From positions 1 to 56,450 of IMG/VR virus record IMGVR_UViG_3300011115_000308: a DNA stretch of 56,450 bases. One strand, given 5' to 3'. The position numbers and the translations under genes were made by a program. The stretch is from a virus. Under the pieces are notes generated by a model that was given only the letters and a program-made list of their open reading frames with translations, made no database searches and had not been told where the DNA came from. This document shows, piece after piece, positions 26,877 to 35,958 of this stretch (position 1 is its first letter; each line of letters opens with the position of its first letter).

Positions 26877-29225
26877 TTATCCGGCGTCCCGGTCGTGACC
26901 AAGAGCATACAACGAAGTGAGGGATAATGCACGTTCGATGTTTCCGGCCCTGCCGCCACGCTTGTGGCCAATTTTCCCGATGTTCTGTTCGGCTAAAGCT
27001 GTACTGTCAAGCATACCTTGGTTAATTTGGCCCCATGGCTTTTGCTCCTCATACATTTTGCGATCAGTAGAACGGCCTAGTGGCTCTTCGCTCAATGAGT
27101 GAACTGGCAAGTTTCCCTTGATCTCTTTTCCAGTCAGGGCAGTTGCGTAATCTGAGAAAGCCGCGCGCCGTGGGATTAGCGGAACATCACCATAGTATTC
27201 GCCCTTGGTATCCGCTTGATAAGTGGAGTGCTTGCCCAAAGCGCCAGACAAGGCCCCCTTCATCAACTGATCAGGGTCCAGCGTCACAAGGCGGTGACCA
27301 ACCATGGCGTTGTTAGCATCAAGCAATTCAGGCTCAGTAATCGCGGCTCTTGTTACCCCAACTTGAGGGAACCCACGAACCCGCCATTTGGCAGTATCCA
27401 TCATTCTGGTAAAGCCAGCACGATGCGTTCCGGCAAAACCTGTTTCTGGGCGCATGAAATCAGAAGCAGCCTTGGAGTTCATAATGCCAGGCCAGTTTTC
27501 CATAGCCTTGGCAAATGCAGCACGTTTCCCTTTGGTTGGGGCATGTTCCCCGCGCTTCAATGCTTCGTCAAATGCCTGCGCGTCTTTGGGATCAATGTTT
27601 GCCGATTTGATTTGGGCCAGAAGCGCATCAACCATGTTGTGGGACGACGAAACAGATTGCGGACCCATAGGTTGAAATGCCCCAACCAGTGGTCCCTTTT
27701 CAGCAGCTTTGCCAATCATCTTGGCAAGGCTTTTGGCATGGGCCGGAGCGTTTGCCCATATCCTGCCTTGGTTTGGCTCAAGCATGTAGTCAGCACCAGC
27801 GTGGAGGTCCACTGGCCATTCAAGCTTCTTGTTTTGAATGTGCGTCAGGCGTCCAAGCCTAGAACGATCACCACCAAGTCCTATCAGGGTGCCGCCAGCC
27901 ATAGGGGTGAGGGCATCTTCCCAACTCATTTTCTTCCGTGGCACCGTGGTAACGCCAGGGATTGGCGAAATAGCAGACTGAACATCTCGCGGCGCAACGT
28001 CCTGATTGATTTTGTAATACCCCCCACGAACTGGCTTGTTGGTTGATACATCAACTTTATTGGAGTTCAGGATGGCAATCTGACGTGCGCGTTCCATCGG
28101 GTCGTTGATCTTCCAAATTTCACTGGGATCAACAATCCGCGTTTTGCGGCTTTCCATTGCCTGAAGGTACTTTTGGGCCTGCTCATCGCTGAACTTTGCG
28201 TCAACGCCAATGACCTTCAAAAGCTGTGCGCCAAGCGGGTGGTTCTTTAAGTTTTCAATGACTTTCCCAAAGTTTTCGTCACCACCTAGCTTCCCCCCAA
28301 ACTGCTTTCCAATCCGACCGCCATCTTTGGCGTTCCGCATGGCATCAATCACGTCACTGTGGGTTGTTTTTTCGTTTCCGGCCTTGTCCCATATGGCATG
28401 GTGGGTCAAATGCTGGCGAAATGGCTCCAAAGCGGGGTCCATCTTGGGGTTTAACGCAGTTTGGCGGGCCGCAAGGCGATCAACGGCCTCAAAACCAGCG
28501 CGCCGCATTGGTGACTTGGCTGCCGATGTCGGCATACCCGTTTGCAGCACCACTTGGCGCGCATCCAGCGTCGGCTGATCGCCACGGCCAACCATTGATG
28601 CGACAAATCCAGCCTTAGCAGTGCCAATACCGCGCAAATTCTTGCCAAAAGCACGCCATTCCGCAACTGGGCTATCATCTGACACGGCACGTTTCACCAT
28701 ATCCGACACGGTCTTGTGCTTGTCGTGCAAATTTAAAGCCGCCCACGGCAAGGCATCGGCTTCGGCCTGTAATCCAAATGGTTTCATTACCTTTTGGGCG
28801 TGATCTACGGCTTCCTGATCAACTTTTCCAACTTCGGCGGAGTCCAAATACCGCTGTCCCATTGGGGATTTCAACCATTCGGCCATTGCGCCTTCGGGCC
28901 GAATGCTTCCAGTGACACTTGGGGGCAAGTAAAGACCTGACGCGCGAAGCTTATCTGCGGTCTGGGAGCGCCGCTGAATGCTAGATCGCGTAATGGCGTA
29001 AGCTTTAATCAGGTCGCGCGGCTCAAGCCCCTTGGTGGCAGCCTTGCGCGCCATGTCATCCATGTAAGCGCCAAAGTCTTCAACGTGGCTTGGTATTTCT
29101 TTCAGCCCTTCAAGGTCTTCTCTGACATCTTTTAACGGACGCCAATTAAAGCCCTGCATCTTCTTGCTGGAGGGGTCTTGGTACTGCGACACCAGATCAA
29201 GTGCGCGCTTTACAGTATCCGCCAT
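26877..29225 (-). CDS. Large polyvalent-type virion protein, 782 aa
   Basis: Helix-rich protein without a domain I can name. It starts with [13 protein letters not shown], and ends with a [22 protein letters not shown] tag similar to the C-terminus of the 648-aa neighbour. GG-basic motifs recur inside ([15 protein letters not shown]). The segment [32 protein letters not shown]...[11 protein letters not shown] belongs to a set of large phage proteins that sit next to ParB/ADP-ribosyltransferase-like polyvalent proteins. These are thought to be carried in the capsid and injected. Only 1 base separates it from that neighbour. The function is unknown. Confidence 0.6.
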   Translation of the reverse strand: MADTVKRALDLVSQYQDPSSKKMQGFNWRPLKDVREDLEGLKEIPSHVEDFGAYMDDMARKAATKGLEPRDLIKAYAITRSSIQRRSQTADKLRASGLYLPPSVTGSIRPEGAMAEWLKSPMGQRYLDSAEVGKVDQEAVDHAQKVMKPFGLQAEADALPWAALNLHDKHKTVSDMVKRAVSDDSPVAEWRAFGKNLRGIGTAKAGFVASMVGRGDQPTLDARQVVLQTGMPTSAAKSPMRRAGFEAVDRLAARQTALNPKMDPALEPFRQHLTHHAIWDKAGNEKTTHSDVIDAMRNAKDGGRIGKQFGGKLGGDENFGKVIENLKNHPLGAQLLKVIGVDAKFSDEQAQKYLQAMESRKTRIVDPSEIWKINDPMERARQIAILNSNKVDVSTNKPVRGGYYKINQDVAPRDVQSAISPIPGVTTVPRKKMSWEDALTPMAGGTLIGLGGDRSRLGRLTHIQNKKLEWPVDLHAGADYMLEPNQGRIWANAPAHAKSLAKMIGKAAEKGPLVGAFQPMGPQSVSSSHNMVDALLAQIKSANIDPKDAQAFDEALKRGEHAPTKGKRAAFAKAMENWPGIMNSKAASDFMRPETGFAGTHRAGFTRMMDTAKWRVRGFPQVGVTRAAITEPELLDANNAMVGHRLVTLDPDQLMKGALSGALGKHSTYQADTKGEYYGDVPLIPRRAAFSDYATALTGKEIKGNLPVHSLSEEPLGRSTDRKMYEEQKPWGQINQGMLDSTALAEQNIGKIGHKRGGRAGNIERALSLTSLYALGHDRDAG

Positions 29226-29226
29226 A

Positions 29227-31173
29227 TCACTTCCCCTTGGATTTCAACGCCACCGTAGCACCTTTGCCGTCCTTGGTGAAGCGGCGTGTTAGGGCAAGGG
29301 CGTTGTCAACCGAACCACCTTTGCGTTTAACCAGACGCGGCTTGCCGGAAATGTGCTGGTATTTGTCAGGATTGCCCAGCAAAAGTTCAACTGGGTACGG
29401 TCTTGTGTAGGCGGGCTGACCAACTGGTTCCATGTCAACTACAGGGTAATGATCCTGATAGACAAGCTTTGGCGGTTCCTTGCTGCCCCAACCGCTGACG
29501 TGCAACATGCGGTGGCCGACCACTTCCATCGGCGTGGAATTTGGCGTTGGCAAATAGCGATATTTGTCTCCAAACGGCAGGGCGTCAAATACGCCATCGG
29601 CCTTGGCAGCCATATAAGCTTGACGGGACGCTTCGTGGCGGTCGGACATTTTGGTGAGCGTGTCTTGGACATGCTGTGGCGGCGCGTCCGACATTGCTGC
29701 ATTCATTGTACGACGAAAGCCTAGATTGACCACGTTGTCGCCCACTTCGCCACCTTCTTGTTTGCTAACCATGCCACCATACTCGTACTTGTCCGTTACC
29801 TGCACGGGGTCGTGGTGGAACATGACGTAGTTGTGCGTGGGGTCGCCGTCAGTGTCGTTGCGCGATCCAGCATCAAGGTAGCGGATGCCCTTTAGACCTT
29901 GGGACTGAAGATAATCAGAAGCTTGCTTGCCGTTTTCGCCATAATTAGAAAGAGCTTGATGAAGATCACGACCAGTAGCTTCCACGCCAACGTCACGACC
30001 TTCACGCCACGCTTGCAAGACGCCACGGGTGGGGCCAATAGCTTTGTTGATGTCAGCTTCTCTGGCGATGCGCTGAATGTTTGGATGTTGCTCCGATAGC
30101 GGCTTGTCCCAGTCCAGCAGTTCTTCGGGTTTAACGTTCAGCTTAACTTTGTACATGTGGCCGCCTGGGCGGAAATCACCGCTGGAAAACTTTTTGGATA
30201 CCGCCTCAACTAATTCTGGCGTCATATTTGGGCTTGTGTGGGTTGCGCCGTTCTTAAACTTACTGAGCCACTTGACAGCACCTTCCGGCGTATTGTCGCT
30301 GAATACCAGTGCCATTTGACCTGCGCGCTTCTCCAAATCAGGGGTGCCTTCTGGATGAATAAGCGTGTCAGACAACGAATTTCGGTAGCCTTTTGCCACC
30401 GCCTCATTCCCAGCAAAATACAGCCCATGCCCATAGGATTGGTTGCCCTCGCCCGTGCCAAGCTTGCTGATGTCAAACTGGTCAAAATCATGCGGGCTGC
30501 CGTGGTAGGCGGTGATGCCATCCTCGTCATCATTGTCAACCGTACCACCACCAGCCTTGGTGATGTCGGGGTCGCTGGATGCCATAGCCGAAACTTTGTC
30601 TGGATGCATGGGGCCATCGGCTTCTTCTGCACCATTCCAATAGCGAACTTCCGCCTTCACGCTTGGAACGCCCATTGCGTGGGCAACAGCCACCCGTGTG
30701 TTGCCCTCAAGGATGAAAGGCTTGCCGCGATGGTTTACCGCCACCACAACCTTATTGCCCTTCTGGTGGGGATCAAAACCCTCTTTGCTGACCGACGACA
30801 TCAGATCGTCAAACCGTGGCTCGCCCGCAACCCTTTTTTCATTGTTAAGCGGTTCAATGGATTTCAAGACGTGGGTCGGCAGGAACAGGTCTGATTTTCC
30901 ACCCATCCACCCCGTTATCGCCCCAGCAATCCCCTTCATTCGGGGGTACTCAAATGCGTGACTTTGCTTGCTTTCAAGCCAATCCCCGCCAGGGTTGTCC
31001 TTTACAAAATCAACCTTGCCACCATCAGCATGGACCTGACGGGGGACGTTGGGCAGGTATTTGGACGGGGCGATCTGGCCACCAGCGCGGTTCACAGCAG
31101 TGCGGGCGCGGGCTTTGTCAAGCATACCAGCCGCTGTCAGCTTGGCTGACCGGATCGCCTTGTCCTTGTCCAT
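29227..31173 (-). CDS. Polyvalent protein: ParB-like + ADP-ribosyltransferase-like domains, 648 aa
   Basis: I start at the ATG at 31173, which overlaps the portal stop by one base (TGATG). Residues ~95-178 look like a ParB/sulfiredoxin-type domain, with LEGNTRVAVAHAMG matching the G-N-x-R-h-x-A core. Residues ~220-465 match the ART-PolyVal type: YHGSPHDFDQFD (His224), then GEGNQSYGHGLYFAGNEAVAKGYR and later GIRYLDAGSR...YVMFHHD. GG motifs (DGGKVDF, AGGGTV, YGGMV) separate the modules, and the C-terminus is KGGSVDNALALTRRFTKDG. Polyvalent proteins are proposed to be injected with the genome and to modify host targets. Encoding right after the portal fits packaging into the virion. Confidence 0.75.
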   Translation of the reverse strand: MDKDKAIRSAKLTAAGMLDKARARTAVNRAGGQIAPSKYLPNVPRQVHADGGKVDFVKDNPGGDWLESKQSHAFEYPRMKGIAGAITGWMGGKSDLFLPTHVLKSIEPLNNEKRVAGEPRFDDLMSSVSKEGFDPHQKGNKVVVAVNHRGKPFILEGNTRVAVAHAMGVPSVKAEVRYWNGAEEADGPMHPDKVSAMASSDPDITKAGGGTVDNDDEDGITAYHGSPHDFDQFDISKLGTGEGNQSYGHGLYFAGNEAVAKGYRNSLSDTLIHPEGTPDLEKRAGQMALVFSDNTPEGAVKWLSKFKNGATHTSPNMTPELVEAVSKKFSSGDFRPGGHMYKVKLNVKPEELLDWDKPLSEQHPNIQRIAREADINKAIGPTRGVLQAWREGRDVGVEATGRDLHQALSNYGENGKQASDYLQSQGLKGIRYLDAGSRNDTDGDPTHNYVMFHHDPVQVTDKYEYGGMVSKQEGGEVGDNVVNLGFRRTMNAAMSDAPPQHVQDTLTKMSDRHEASRQAYMAAKADGVFDALPFGDKYRYLPTPNSTPMEVVGHRMLHVSGWGSKEPPKLVYQDHYPVVDMEPVGQPAYTRPYPVELLLGNPDKYQHISGKPRLVKRKGGSVDNALALTRRFTKDGKGATVALKSKGK

Positions 31174-33644
31174 CACTTCTTACCTTTTGGCATACGCGCA
31201 ATTGCTTGTTGGCTTTGAACCTGCATGGCAAGCTTGATCGAATCTTGAACCTGCTGACGCCGCGACAGGTCATCCTCGTGGCGCATCCGCGTCCGGTCTG
31301 CCATTTCCTGACGGTCCAAACGCATTTGCTCCAACGCCATGTCGTGCTGCATACGCGCTTGGTCGTCCATTTGTTCGCGCTGCATCTGGGCTTGCTCAAG
31401 CGCCATCTCGTGCTGCATCCGCGCCTGATCGTTCATGTCTTCGCGTTGCAGGCGCATCTGTTCCATTTGCATGTCAGCATCACGCGCCAGATCGCGGTTC
31501 TGATCGTTCATCTGATCGCGCTGGGCAGAGATTTCCATCTGCTTGGCTTTGTTCTGCTCTGCCATCATTTTGATTTGGAGTTCCTGCGGGTTCGGCCCAG
31601 AAACCCCAGTCGCAGGTGCCGCCGCAGGCTGTTGTGCTTTGATCATGGCGGCCTGTCCGCGCATGGTGTCAGCGTCAGCTTTCTGCTTGTTGATTTGCAA
31701 TTCTGCCTTGGCTTGCTCTTCTGCCGGATCAGGCTGGTTCATTTGATCGTCGGGCAGCATGAACTGCTCAGGGTTGGACCAGCCAATGGCGCGCAGGGCT
31801 GCCTTATCAACGGCAACCGTGTCGTACATTTGCGGGTTTGCAGCCACAAGTTGTTTCAGGGCCATGATCTTCATAATGCGCTGGCTGTGCGAAGACGTGT
31901 TGGGATCGGCCTGTGGGACCAGTTCCACATCGGTCAGGGCCTGCAAGAACAACTGCTCGTTCCATGCAATGGTGGGCTTGCGGTTACGCTCCCAAAAGCT
32001 TTCGGGATGCTCACGGAAGCACTGCACCAACAGCGTAAACTCTTCGGCCTGCGAACTGTGCATCCGTTTGTGAACCGCGTTCAGCACCTTGGTGGCCTGT
32101 TCAATCATGGCCAGCGTGGTGCCAACGGGGGCGTCAGAACGGCCTTCGCCCACCTGCAACTCCGAAGTGCCCCCCACGCGCATTCCCGTCTCGCTCATGT
32201 CTTGCACTAGCGACATCAGCGCGCCGGACGGCTCCTTGTAGGGCAACGGCATGATCGCATCGCTGATCTTCTGGCCCCCAGTCTTGACCTGTGCGCCGCC
32301 CCCTGGCGGGACGCGGAAGATGTTGGTGTTCTGGCGCGCGCCGACATCGCTGATCAGGAACCCAGGGAAGTTGGCGTACATGCCAGCGTCCAGCAACTCG
32401 CGCCACGCGGCAGTAATCGCATTGGTGGTGTTGCCAAGGATGTGCAGCAAGCCAATGTCGTAGAAACCAAGCCCAGGCACAAACGTGTATTTGACGAACG
32501 TGGTGCGCGCTTCGGGCAGCATCCCCGCGTCCGGCTGGTCGTAATTGCGGGTGATGGACAAGATTTCACGCGACGACACGTCAATGGTCACGCGGTACGG
32601 GATTTCCAGTCCAGTGATCTTGCCCTTGAACTTGTGTTCAAACTTCTTGATGTCCAATTCGCAATAGATTTCGTAAATCTCGCGGTCACGGTCATCGGGG
32701 TTGGCGGACGTGGTGGTGACGCCCTGCTGTGACGCCTTGGCCTCGGCGGCAGCGTCCGGCGTAACCTGCATTGGCGTGGACAAGTCAATGTCGCGGTACA
32801 CCCCAAGGATTTGCAGGCGCTTGACCGTGGACGGCTTGAGCATCACGCGGTGCGTAATCCGCATAGCCGTGGACAGGTCAGTCGCGCTGTTGTTGACAAT
32901 CAAGTTGTCGGCATCCACGCTGTCGCTGGCAGGGCGGTTGCGGAGCGGGCAGAAGAACACTTTTTTGAACGACGTGCCGCCAAAGCCCAACAGCAGCAAC
33001 ATCCTATCGGTGTCGGGGTAGTATTCGCGGGCCGTGCTGGTCAGGAAGTGGTTCATGTCCTTCTCAAACGCATTGGCAATGTTGTCGCGCTCAATGGTTG
33101 TACCATTGGCATCGTCCCTGATCTTGACGGGGCCATCGGTGGGCAGCAACTCTGACCTTGCATTGGCCTGAAACCGCAACACGGCCTCCTGCAAGAGCGG
33201 GTGCCGAACCTTGGACATGCCCTCAATCGGTGCGCCATCGCCCGTGCCCTGCAACCCTGGCACTTCAATCTTGAGGCCCAAAAGCTTAATGCCCTGCGCG
33301 CGGTCGTCGATCCACTCGCTGCGGCTTTCGAGGTCGTCAGAAACACCACGCAGGAGGTCTTCCGCGATCCGCGCCAATTCGGTTTTTTCAATCTTGTCAG
33401 ACAGGTTGTCAAACCACCCTTCGGGCTGGCCCTCAACGTCTTCGGCATCCTCAATGGGCTTGCCGTCCAGTGACAACGTGATGGACCCATCGCCGTGGTC
33501 GATCTTTAGAATCGCGCCGTTCTCGTCCATCTCTGGGATGTCAACCTGATCGTCGCCGTCCTGTTCAATCGTTACATCCATGTCCCCCATTTCGTCGGGC
33601 TGGCTGTCGCCAAGGATGCGGATGTTGGGGTTCAAGCCAGACAT
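31173..33644 (-). CDS. Portal protein, 823 aa
   Basis: Long podovirus-type portal. The N-terminal ~60 residues are acidic, then the portal core follows: LARIAEDLLRGVSDDLESRSEWIDDR, MSKVRHPLLQEAVLRFQANARSELL, FGGTSFKKVFFCPLRNRP, RREL-type turns and GNTTNAITAAWRELLDAGMYANFPGFL with PPGGGAQVKTGGQKI. The last ~150 residues are a Gln/Met-rich coiled coil with ~23-residue repeats (DQARMQHEMALEQAQMQRE), likely the barrel or tunnel lining inside the capsid. The dodecamer forms the DNA entry vertex and docks terminase. It lies downstream of terminase with the usual spacing of small genes. Confidence 0.85.
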   Translation of the reverse strand: MSGLNPNIRILGDSQPDEMGDMDVTIEQDGDDQVDIPEMDENGAILKIDHGDGSITLSLDGKPIEDAEDVEGQPEGWFDNLSDKIEKTELARIAEDLLRGVSDDLESRSEWIDDRAQGIKLLGLKIEVPGLQGTGDGAPIEGMSKVRHPLLQEAVLRFQANARSELLPTDGPVKIRDDANGTTIERDNIANAFEKDMNHFLTSTAREYYPDTDRMLLLLGFGGTSFKKVFFCPLRNRPASDSVDADNLIVNNSATDLSTAMRITHRVMLKPSTVKRLQILGVYRDIDLSTPMQVTPDAAAEAKASQQGVTTTSANPDDRDREIYEIYCELDIKKFEHKFKGKITGLEIPYRVTIDVSSREILSITRNYDQPDAGMLPEARTTFVKYTFVPGLGFYDIGLLHILGNTTNAITAAWRELLDAGMYANFPGFLISDVGARQNTNIFRVPPGGGAQVKTGGQKISDAIMPLPYKEPSGALMSLVQDMSETGMRVGGTSELQVGEGRSDAPVGTTLAMIEQATKVLNAVHKRMHSSQAEEFTLLVQCFREHPESFWERNRKPTIAWNEQLFLQALTDVELVPQADPNTSSHSQRIMKIMALKQLVAANPQMYDTVAVDKAALRAIGWSNPEQFMLPDDQMNQPDPAEEQAKAELQINKQKADADTMRGQAAMIKAQQPAAAPATGVSGPNPQELQIKMMAEQNKAKQMEISAQRDQMNDQNRDLARDADMQMEQMRLQREDMNDQARMQHEMALEQAQMQREQMDDQARMQHDMALEQMRLDRQEMADRTRMRHEDDLSRRQQVQDSIKLAMQVQSQQAIARMPKGKK

Positions 33645-33667
33645 ATGTGTGGTCCCTTCAAGGTAAT

Positions 33668-33694
33668 GGCCGCGCCATTGTATCAGGCACGGCC
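33668..33694 (-). other. 9-bp hairpin just upstream of the portal gene
   Basis: Minus strand GGCCGTGCC pairs with GGCGCGGCC around a nine-base loop in the 60-base gap before the portal start. No U-tract follows. A processing or attenuation role is possible. Confidence 0.45.
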
Positions 33695-33704
33695 ACCCTT
33701 GTCA

Positions 33705-34217
33705 TCACTCGTTGAGAAACAGCACCGCAGCCGCCAAGTAGTTAATCGCCCCAAGCAGTTCGCGCTTGGCTGCATCGGTGTCCATGCGCTGGCTTTCCTG
33801 TATCTTCTTCATGGCCTGCCCCAGCGGGAAGCCCAGCCCCACGGCGCGGGTGATGGTCAGGGCGGGTTGCTCCGTGAACAACAGGCCGTTGCCGTGGCGC
33901 TCTTCACCCTTGCCGGATTGGGCCTGCTCAAGCGCGTCATTAAGCACTAGAAACAGGCTGCGGTACTCTTCCTTGGCGTAGACCAAATGATGTTCGGTGT
34001 CTTCATCAACGTCATCCAGCCAGTCGTCTTCGTCCGGCCCGCACTGGCACACGCCGTCCTTGCAGGTGGGGCATGACGGTTCATCCACCCAGACGTGATC
34101 CGCCGGATCGCCGTGCAATTCGTCTTGGCGATCTTGCATTTCACGGTTTTTGCTATCGTCAATGATGTCTTGGATCGCTTTCTTCATGCGCTCCGTTTCC
34201 ATGTCATACGTTGCCAT
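33705..34217 (-). CDS. Acidic protein with Cys-rich motif, 170 aa
   Basis: The N-terminal helix (MERMKKAIQDIIDDSKNREM-type) is followed by SCPTCKDGVCQCG, a compact four-cysteine site likely to bind metal, then a very acidic run (PDEDDWLDDVDEDTEHH). The C-terminal half is helical (YRSLFLVLNDALEQAQ, KRELLGAINYLAAAVLFLNE). GGGAGG lies 7 bases from the ATG, inside the end of the preceding gene, which it overlaps by 14 bases. Position just before the portal suggests a head-assembly or regulatory role, but I recognise no family. Confidence 0.6.
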   Translation of the reverse strand: MATYDMETERMKKAIQDIIDDSKNREMQDRQDELHGDPADHVWVDEPSCPTCKDGVCQCGPDEDDWLDDVDEDTEHHLVYAKEEYRSLFLVLNDALEQAQSGKGEERHGNGLLFTEQPALTITRAVGLGFPLGQAMKKIQESQRMDTDAAKRELLGAINYLAAAVLFLNE

Positions 34218-34419
34218 TTAAAGCCTCCCTGATTGCATCTGCTACGTCAAACCGCTTCTCGTTGCGGTACTGTTCCATGAGGGCCTGAACCCGTGCGATC
34301 TTCTTATTGGCACGGATAAGGTCAGAGTTTTTCCAAGACAGCTCAGACCCCATCGCCGCAACGGCTTCGCGCAAATCCATGTCCGTCTCTTTCAGCATGG
34401 TGTCGATCCAGTTAGCCAT
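34204..34419 (-). CDS. Small helical protein, 71 aa
   Basis: Helical protein (IDTMLKETDMDLREAVAAMGSELSWK, IRANKKIARVQALMEQYRNEKRFDVADAIREAL) with heptad spacing in its second half, suggesting a coiled coil. It overlaps the next gene and begins 7 bases after the stop of the secreted Cys-rich gene. Unknown function. Confidence 0.6.
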   Translation of the reverse strand: MANWIDTMLKETDMDLREAVAAMGSELSWKNSDLIRANKKIARVQALMEQYRNEKRFDVADAIREALNGNV

Positions 34420-34425
34420 TGAGGT

Positions 34426-35001
34426 TCACGGCTTGGTCAAAGGCAGGCTAACAGGATGCTGCGAACAGGCGGCAGGATCGCCCTGCCCTGCCAGCGTAAC
34501 AAACGCCGTGTCGGCTGGCACCTGACCCATCGGGCAATGGCAGATCGCAATGCCATCCTTGCCCTTCTCGCAGTCAAAGCTAAAGCAGTTGGCAGAGTTT
34601 GCCCCTTGCATCAGATCGGCACCGCAGACCTGTATTTTGGCATTCTTGTTCTGCGGCAGGCGCGAGAAGTCCTGCCACTCTTGGCGAAAATGCATGCGCG
34701 GCGCATACAAACTCCACACATGGTTGGGGCCAGACGCATCGCACGATCCCGTCATGTTGCCAGCCGACAGGTCGGCAATGGCGGAGCCGTGCAAAATCGG
34801 GCAGCGGCAGATCACTTCGGGGTAGGTTGCCCCGCTGGTCGTGGTGATCGTCTTGCCCGTAGGGGTGCAGGTGCTGGCGTCACACAGGGCGTACTGGCCC
34901 GTGCATTTTGCAAACTCTGCGGCTGCGGCTGTGGGCAGCAAGATGGACAGCGCCAAGATGAGGTGTTTGATCATTTTTGAAACGCCAGACAGATGAACCA
35001 T
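34426..35001 (-). CDS. Secreted Cys-rich protein with signal peptide, 191 aa
   Basis: Start chosen at 35001 (MVHLSGVSKMIK) with GGGAG 7 bases upstream; the frame further upstream overlaps another gene. Residues ~10-27 form a Sec-type signal peptide (MIKHLILALSILLPTAAAAEF) with an AXA cleavage site. The mature part has about ten cysteines in pairs (FAKCTGQYALCDASTCTPTGK, ICRCPILHG, SFDCEKGKDGIAICHCPMG), consistent with disulphides in the periplasm. I associate the design with uncharacterised secreted proteins of alphaproteobacteria and their phages. A role at the host envelope, such as superinfection exclusion, is a guess from export and context. Confidence 0.65.
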   Translation of the reverse strand: MVHLSGVSKMIKHLILALSILLPTAAAAEFAKCTGQYALCDASTCTPTGKTITTTSGATYPEVICRCPILHGSAIADLSAGNMTGSCDASGPNHVWSLYAPRMHFRQEWQDFSRLPQNKNAKIQVCGADLMQGANSANCFSFDCEKGKDGIAICHCPMGQVPADTAFVTLAGQGDPAACSQHPVSLPLTKP

Positions 35002-35032
35002 ATTCCTACTCCCAAAAAGATGATGTGGTGCA

Positions 35033-35269
35033 TTATCGCCACGCCTCCCGCGCCATTTGGGCCATGCGTTTGACCGTGGCGTTGCTGGTGGGCTTTTCTT
35101 CAAGGCCGATCTTGTCAAGGACATCGCGCACGGCCTGAAGGCGTTGGTCAGCCAACACCAAAAAGTCGCGCAAGGTGTTCTCTTCCATGTTAGAAAGGCC
35201 AAGATGGTATTTGACCATGTTCAGTTCTTCACGCAGCCGCTCGATCTCTTTCCACGGGTTTAGAATCAT
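35033..35269 (-). CDS. Small helical protein, 78 aa
   Basis: Contains a leucine-rich helix with heptad spacing (WKEIERLREELNMVKYHLGLSNMEENTLRDFLVLADQRLQAVRDVL), suggesting a dimeric coiled coil, and a basic C-terminus (KRMAQMAREAWR). The start overlaps the preceding gene by four bases (ATGA). No recognised family. Confidence 0.6.
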   Translation of the reverse strand: MILNPWKEIERLREELNMVKYHLGLSNMEENTLRDFLVLADQRLQAVRDVLDKIGLEEKPTSNATVKRMAQMAREAWR

Positions 35270-35568
35270 TGTAGTCCAACCTCCACTTGTTCAACGTCGC
35301 CCCAGTCGCCCTCAACGGCGCTAGCAAACAATTGTGCTATTTGCGTGTTGAGGCGCTCGGCGGCGTCAGGGTTTTCAATGTAGATGATGACGCCACCAAT
35401 GGCGTCAATCTTGTTTATCATGGCGGTCGAATCAGGCCCCGTTGCAAAGAAGGGGTCGTTCTCCACCTTGTCCTTGTCCACAAAACCAATGAACGGCGTC
35501 GGTGTCTCCCCCAGCACCGCCATGCCAATAGCCATGACAGTCTTGGGGTTGCCGTACACAATCTTCAC
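35266..35568 (-). CDS. Small hypothetical protein, 100 aa
   Basis: Mixed alpha/beta sequence: MKIVYGNPKTVMAIGMAVLG, IDAIGGVIIYIENPDAAERLNTQIAQLFAS. It is coupled to both neighbours by four-base ATGA overlaps, supporting expression. It resembles no family I can name; the short strand-helix layout would suit a small binding protein. Confidence 0.6.
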   Translation of the reverse strand: MKIVYGNPKTVMAIGMAVLGETPTPFIGFVDKDKVENDPFFATGPDSTAMINKIDAIGGVIIYIENPDAAERLNTQIAQLFASAVEGDWGDVEQVEVGLQ

Positions 35569-35807
35569 GCAGGCACCATGCCATTGGCCATGCCACGGAT
35601 CAAGTGGTCAACTTCCTCGTTCATCGCCTGCTTAAGGATGCCCAGCGCCTCAACGCGCTTGCCCTCAGGAACACAGCCGCCCCAGAACGCGATGCTAGCC
35701 CGCAGGCCACCAAGCAGCACGTCCGGCGGTGACATCTGGTCCTCGTTGACCATCTGGCCCATGTAGGTGGCAAGCGTCTCAGCGATCATCTTCACGTCAT
35801 CTGTCAT
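35565..35807 (-). CDS. Small hypothetical protein, 80 aa
   Basis: Start chosen at 35807 (MTDDVKMIAETL) because GGAG lies 7 bases upstream and the longer frame would run deep into the preceding gene. Helical N-terminus, a central SPPDVLLGGLRASIAFWGGCVPEG, then a helix (RVEALGILKQAMNEEVDHLIRGMA). Unknown function. It overlaps its neighbours by 11 and 4 bases. Confidence 0.55.
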   Translation of the reverse strand: MTDDVKMIAETLATYMGQMVNEDQMSPPDVLLGGLRASIAFWGGCVPEGKRVEALGILKQAMNEEVDHLIRGMANGMVPA

Positions 35808-35958
35808 TGACTTGCTCCATGGCCGCGAAGGCCGCATCCTTTTCGGTGTCTGCTTTTAGCACGATGATTTCCTCATCGCCCGTGTCCCAATCGGTGACGC
35901 CCACGCGGTAGGTGCCATCGCCCAGATCGTCTACCACTGCTTTAAGCTTTTTCTGCAT
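35797..35958 (-). CDS. Small protein, 53 aa
   Basis: Start at 35958 (MQKKLKAVVDDLG) with GGAGG 9 bases upstream. Short beta pattern KAVVDDLGDGTYRVGVTDWDTGDEEIIVLKA followed by a helix (EKDAAFAAMEQVND). The frame overlaps the upstream gene by 17 bases. Unknown function. Confidence 0.5.
   Translation of the reverse strand: MQKKLKAVVDDLGDGTYRVGVTDWDTGDEEIIVLKADTEKDAAFAAMEQVNDR

Noticed and set aside
30954-32210. Rightward frame of 418 codons opposite the portal gene
   Set aside because: Made of Leu/His/Arg-rich low-quality sequence, antisense to an obvious gene; typical GC-biased shadow frame.
34975-35202. Long N-terminal extension of the secreted Cys-rich protein
   Set aside because: It overlaps another gene, lacks a ribosome site, and would bury the signal peptide.
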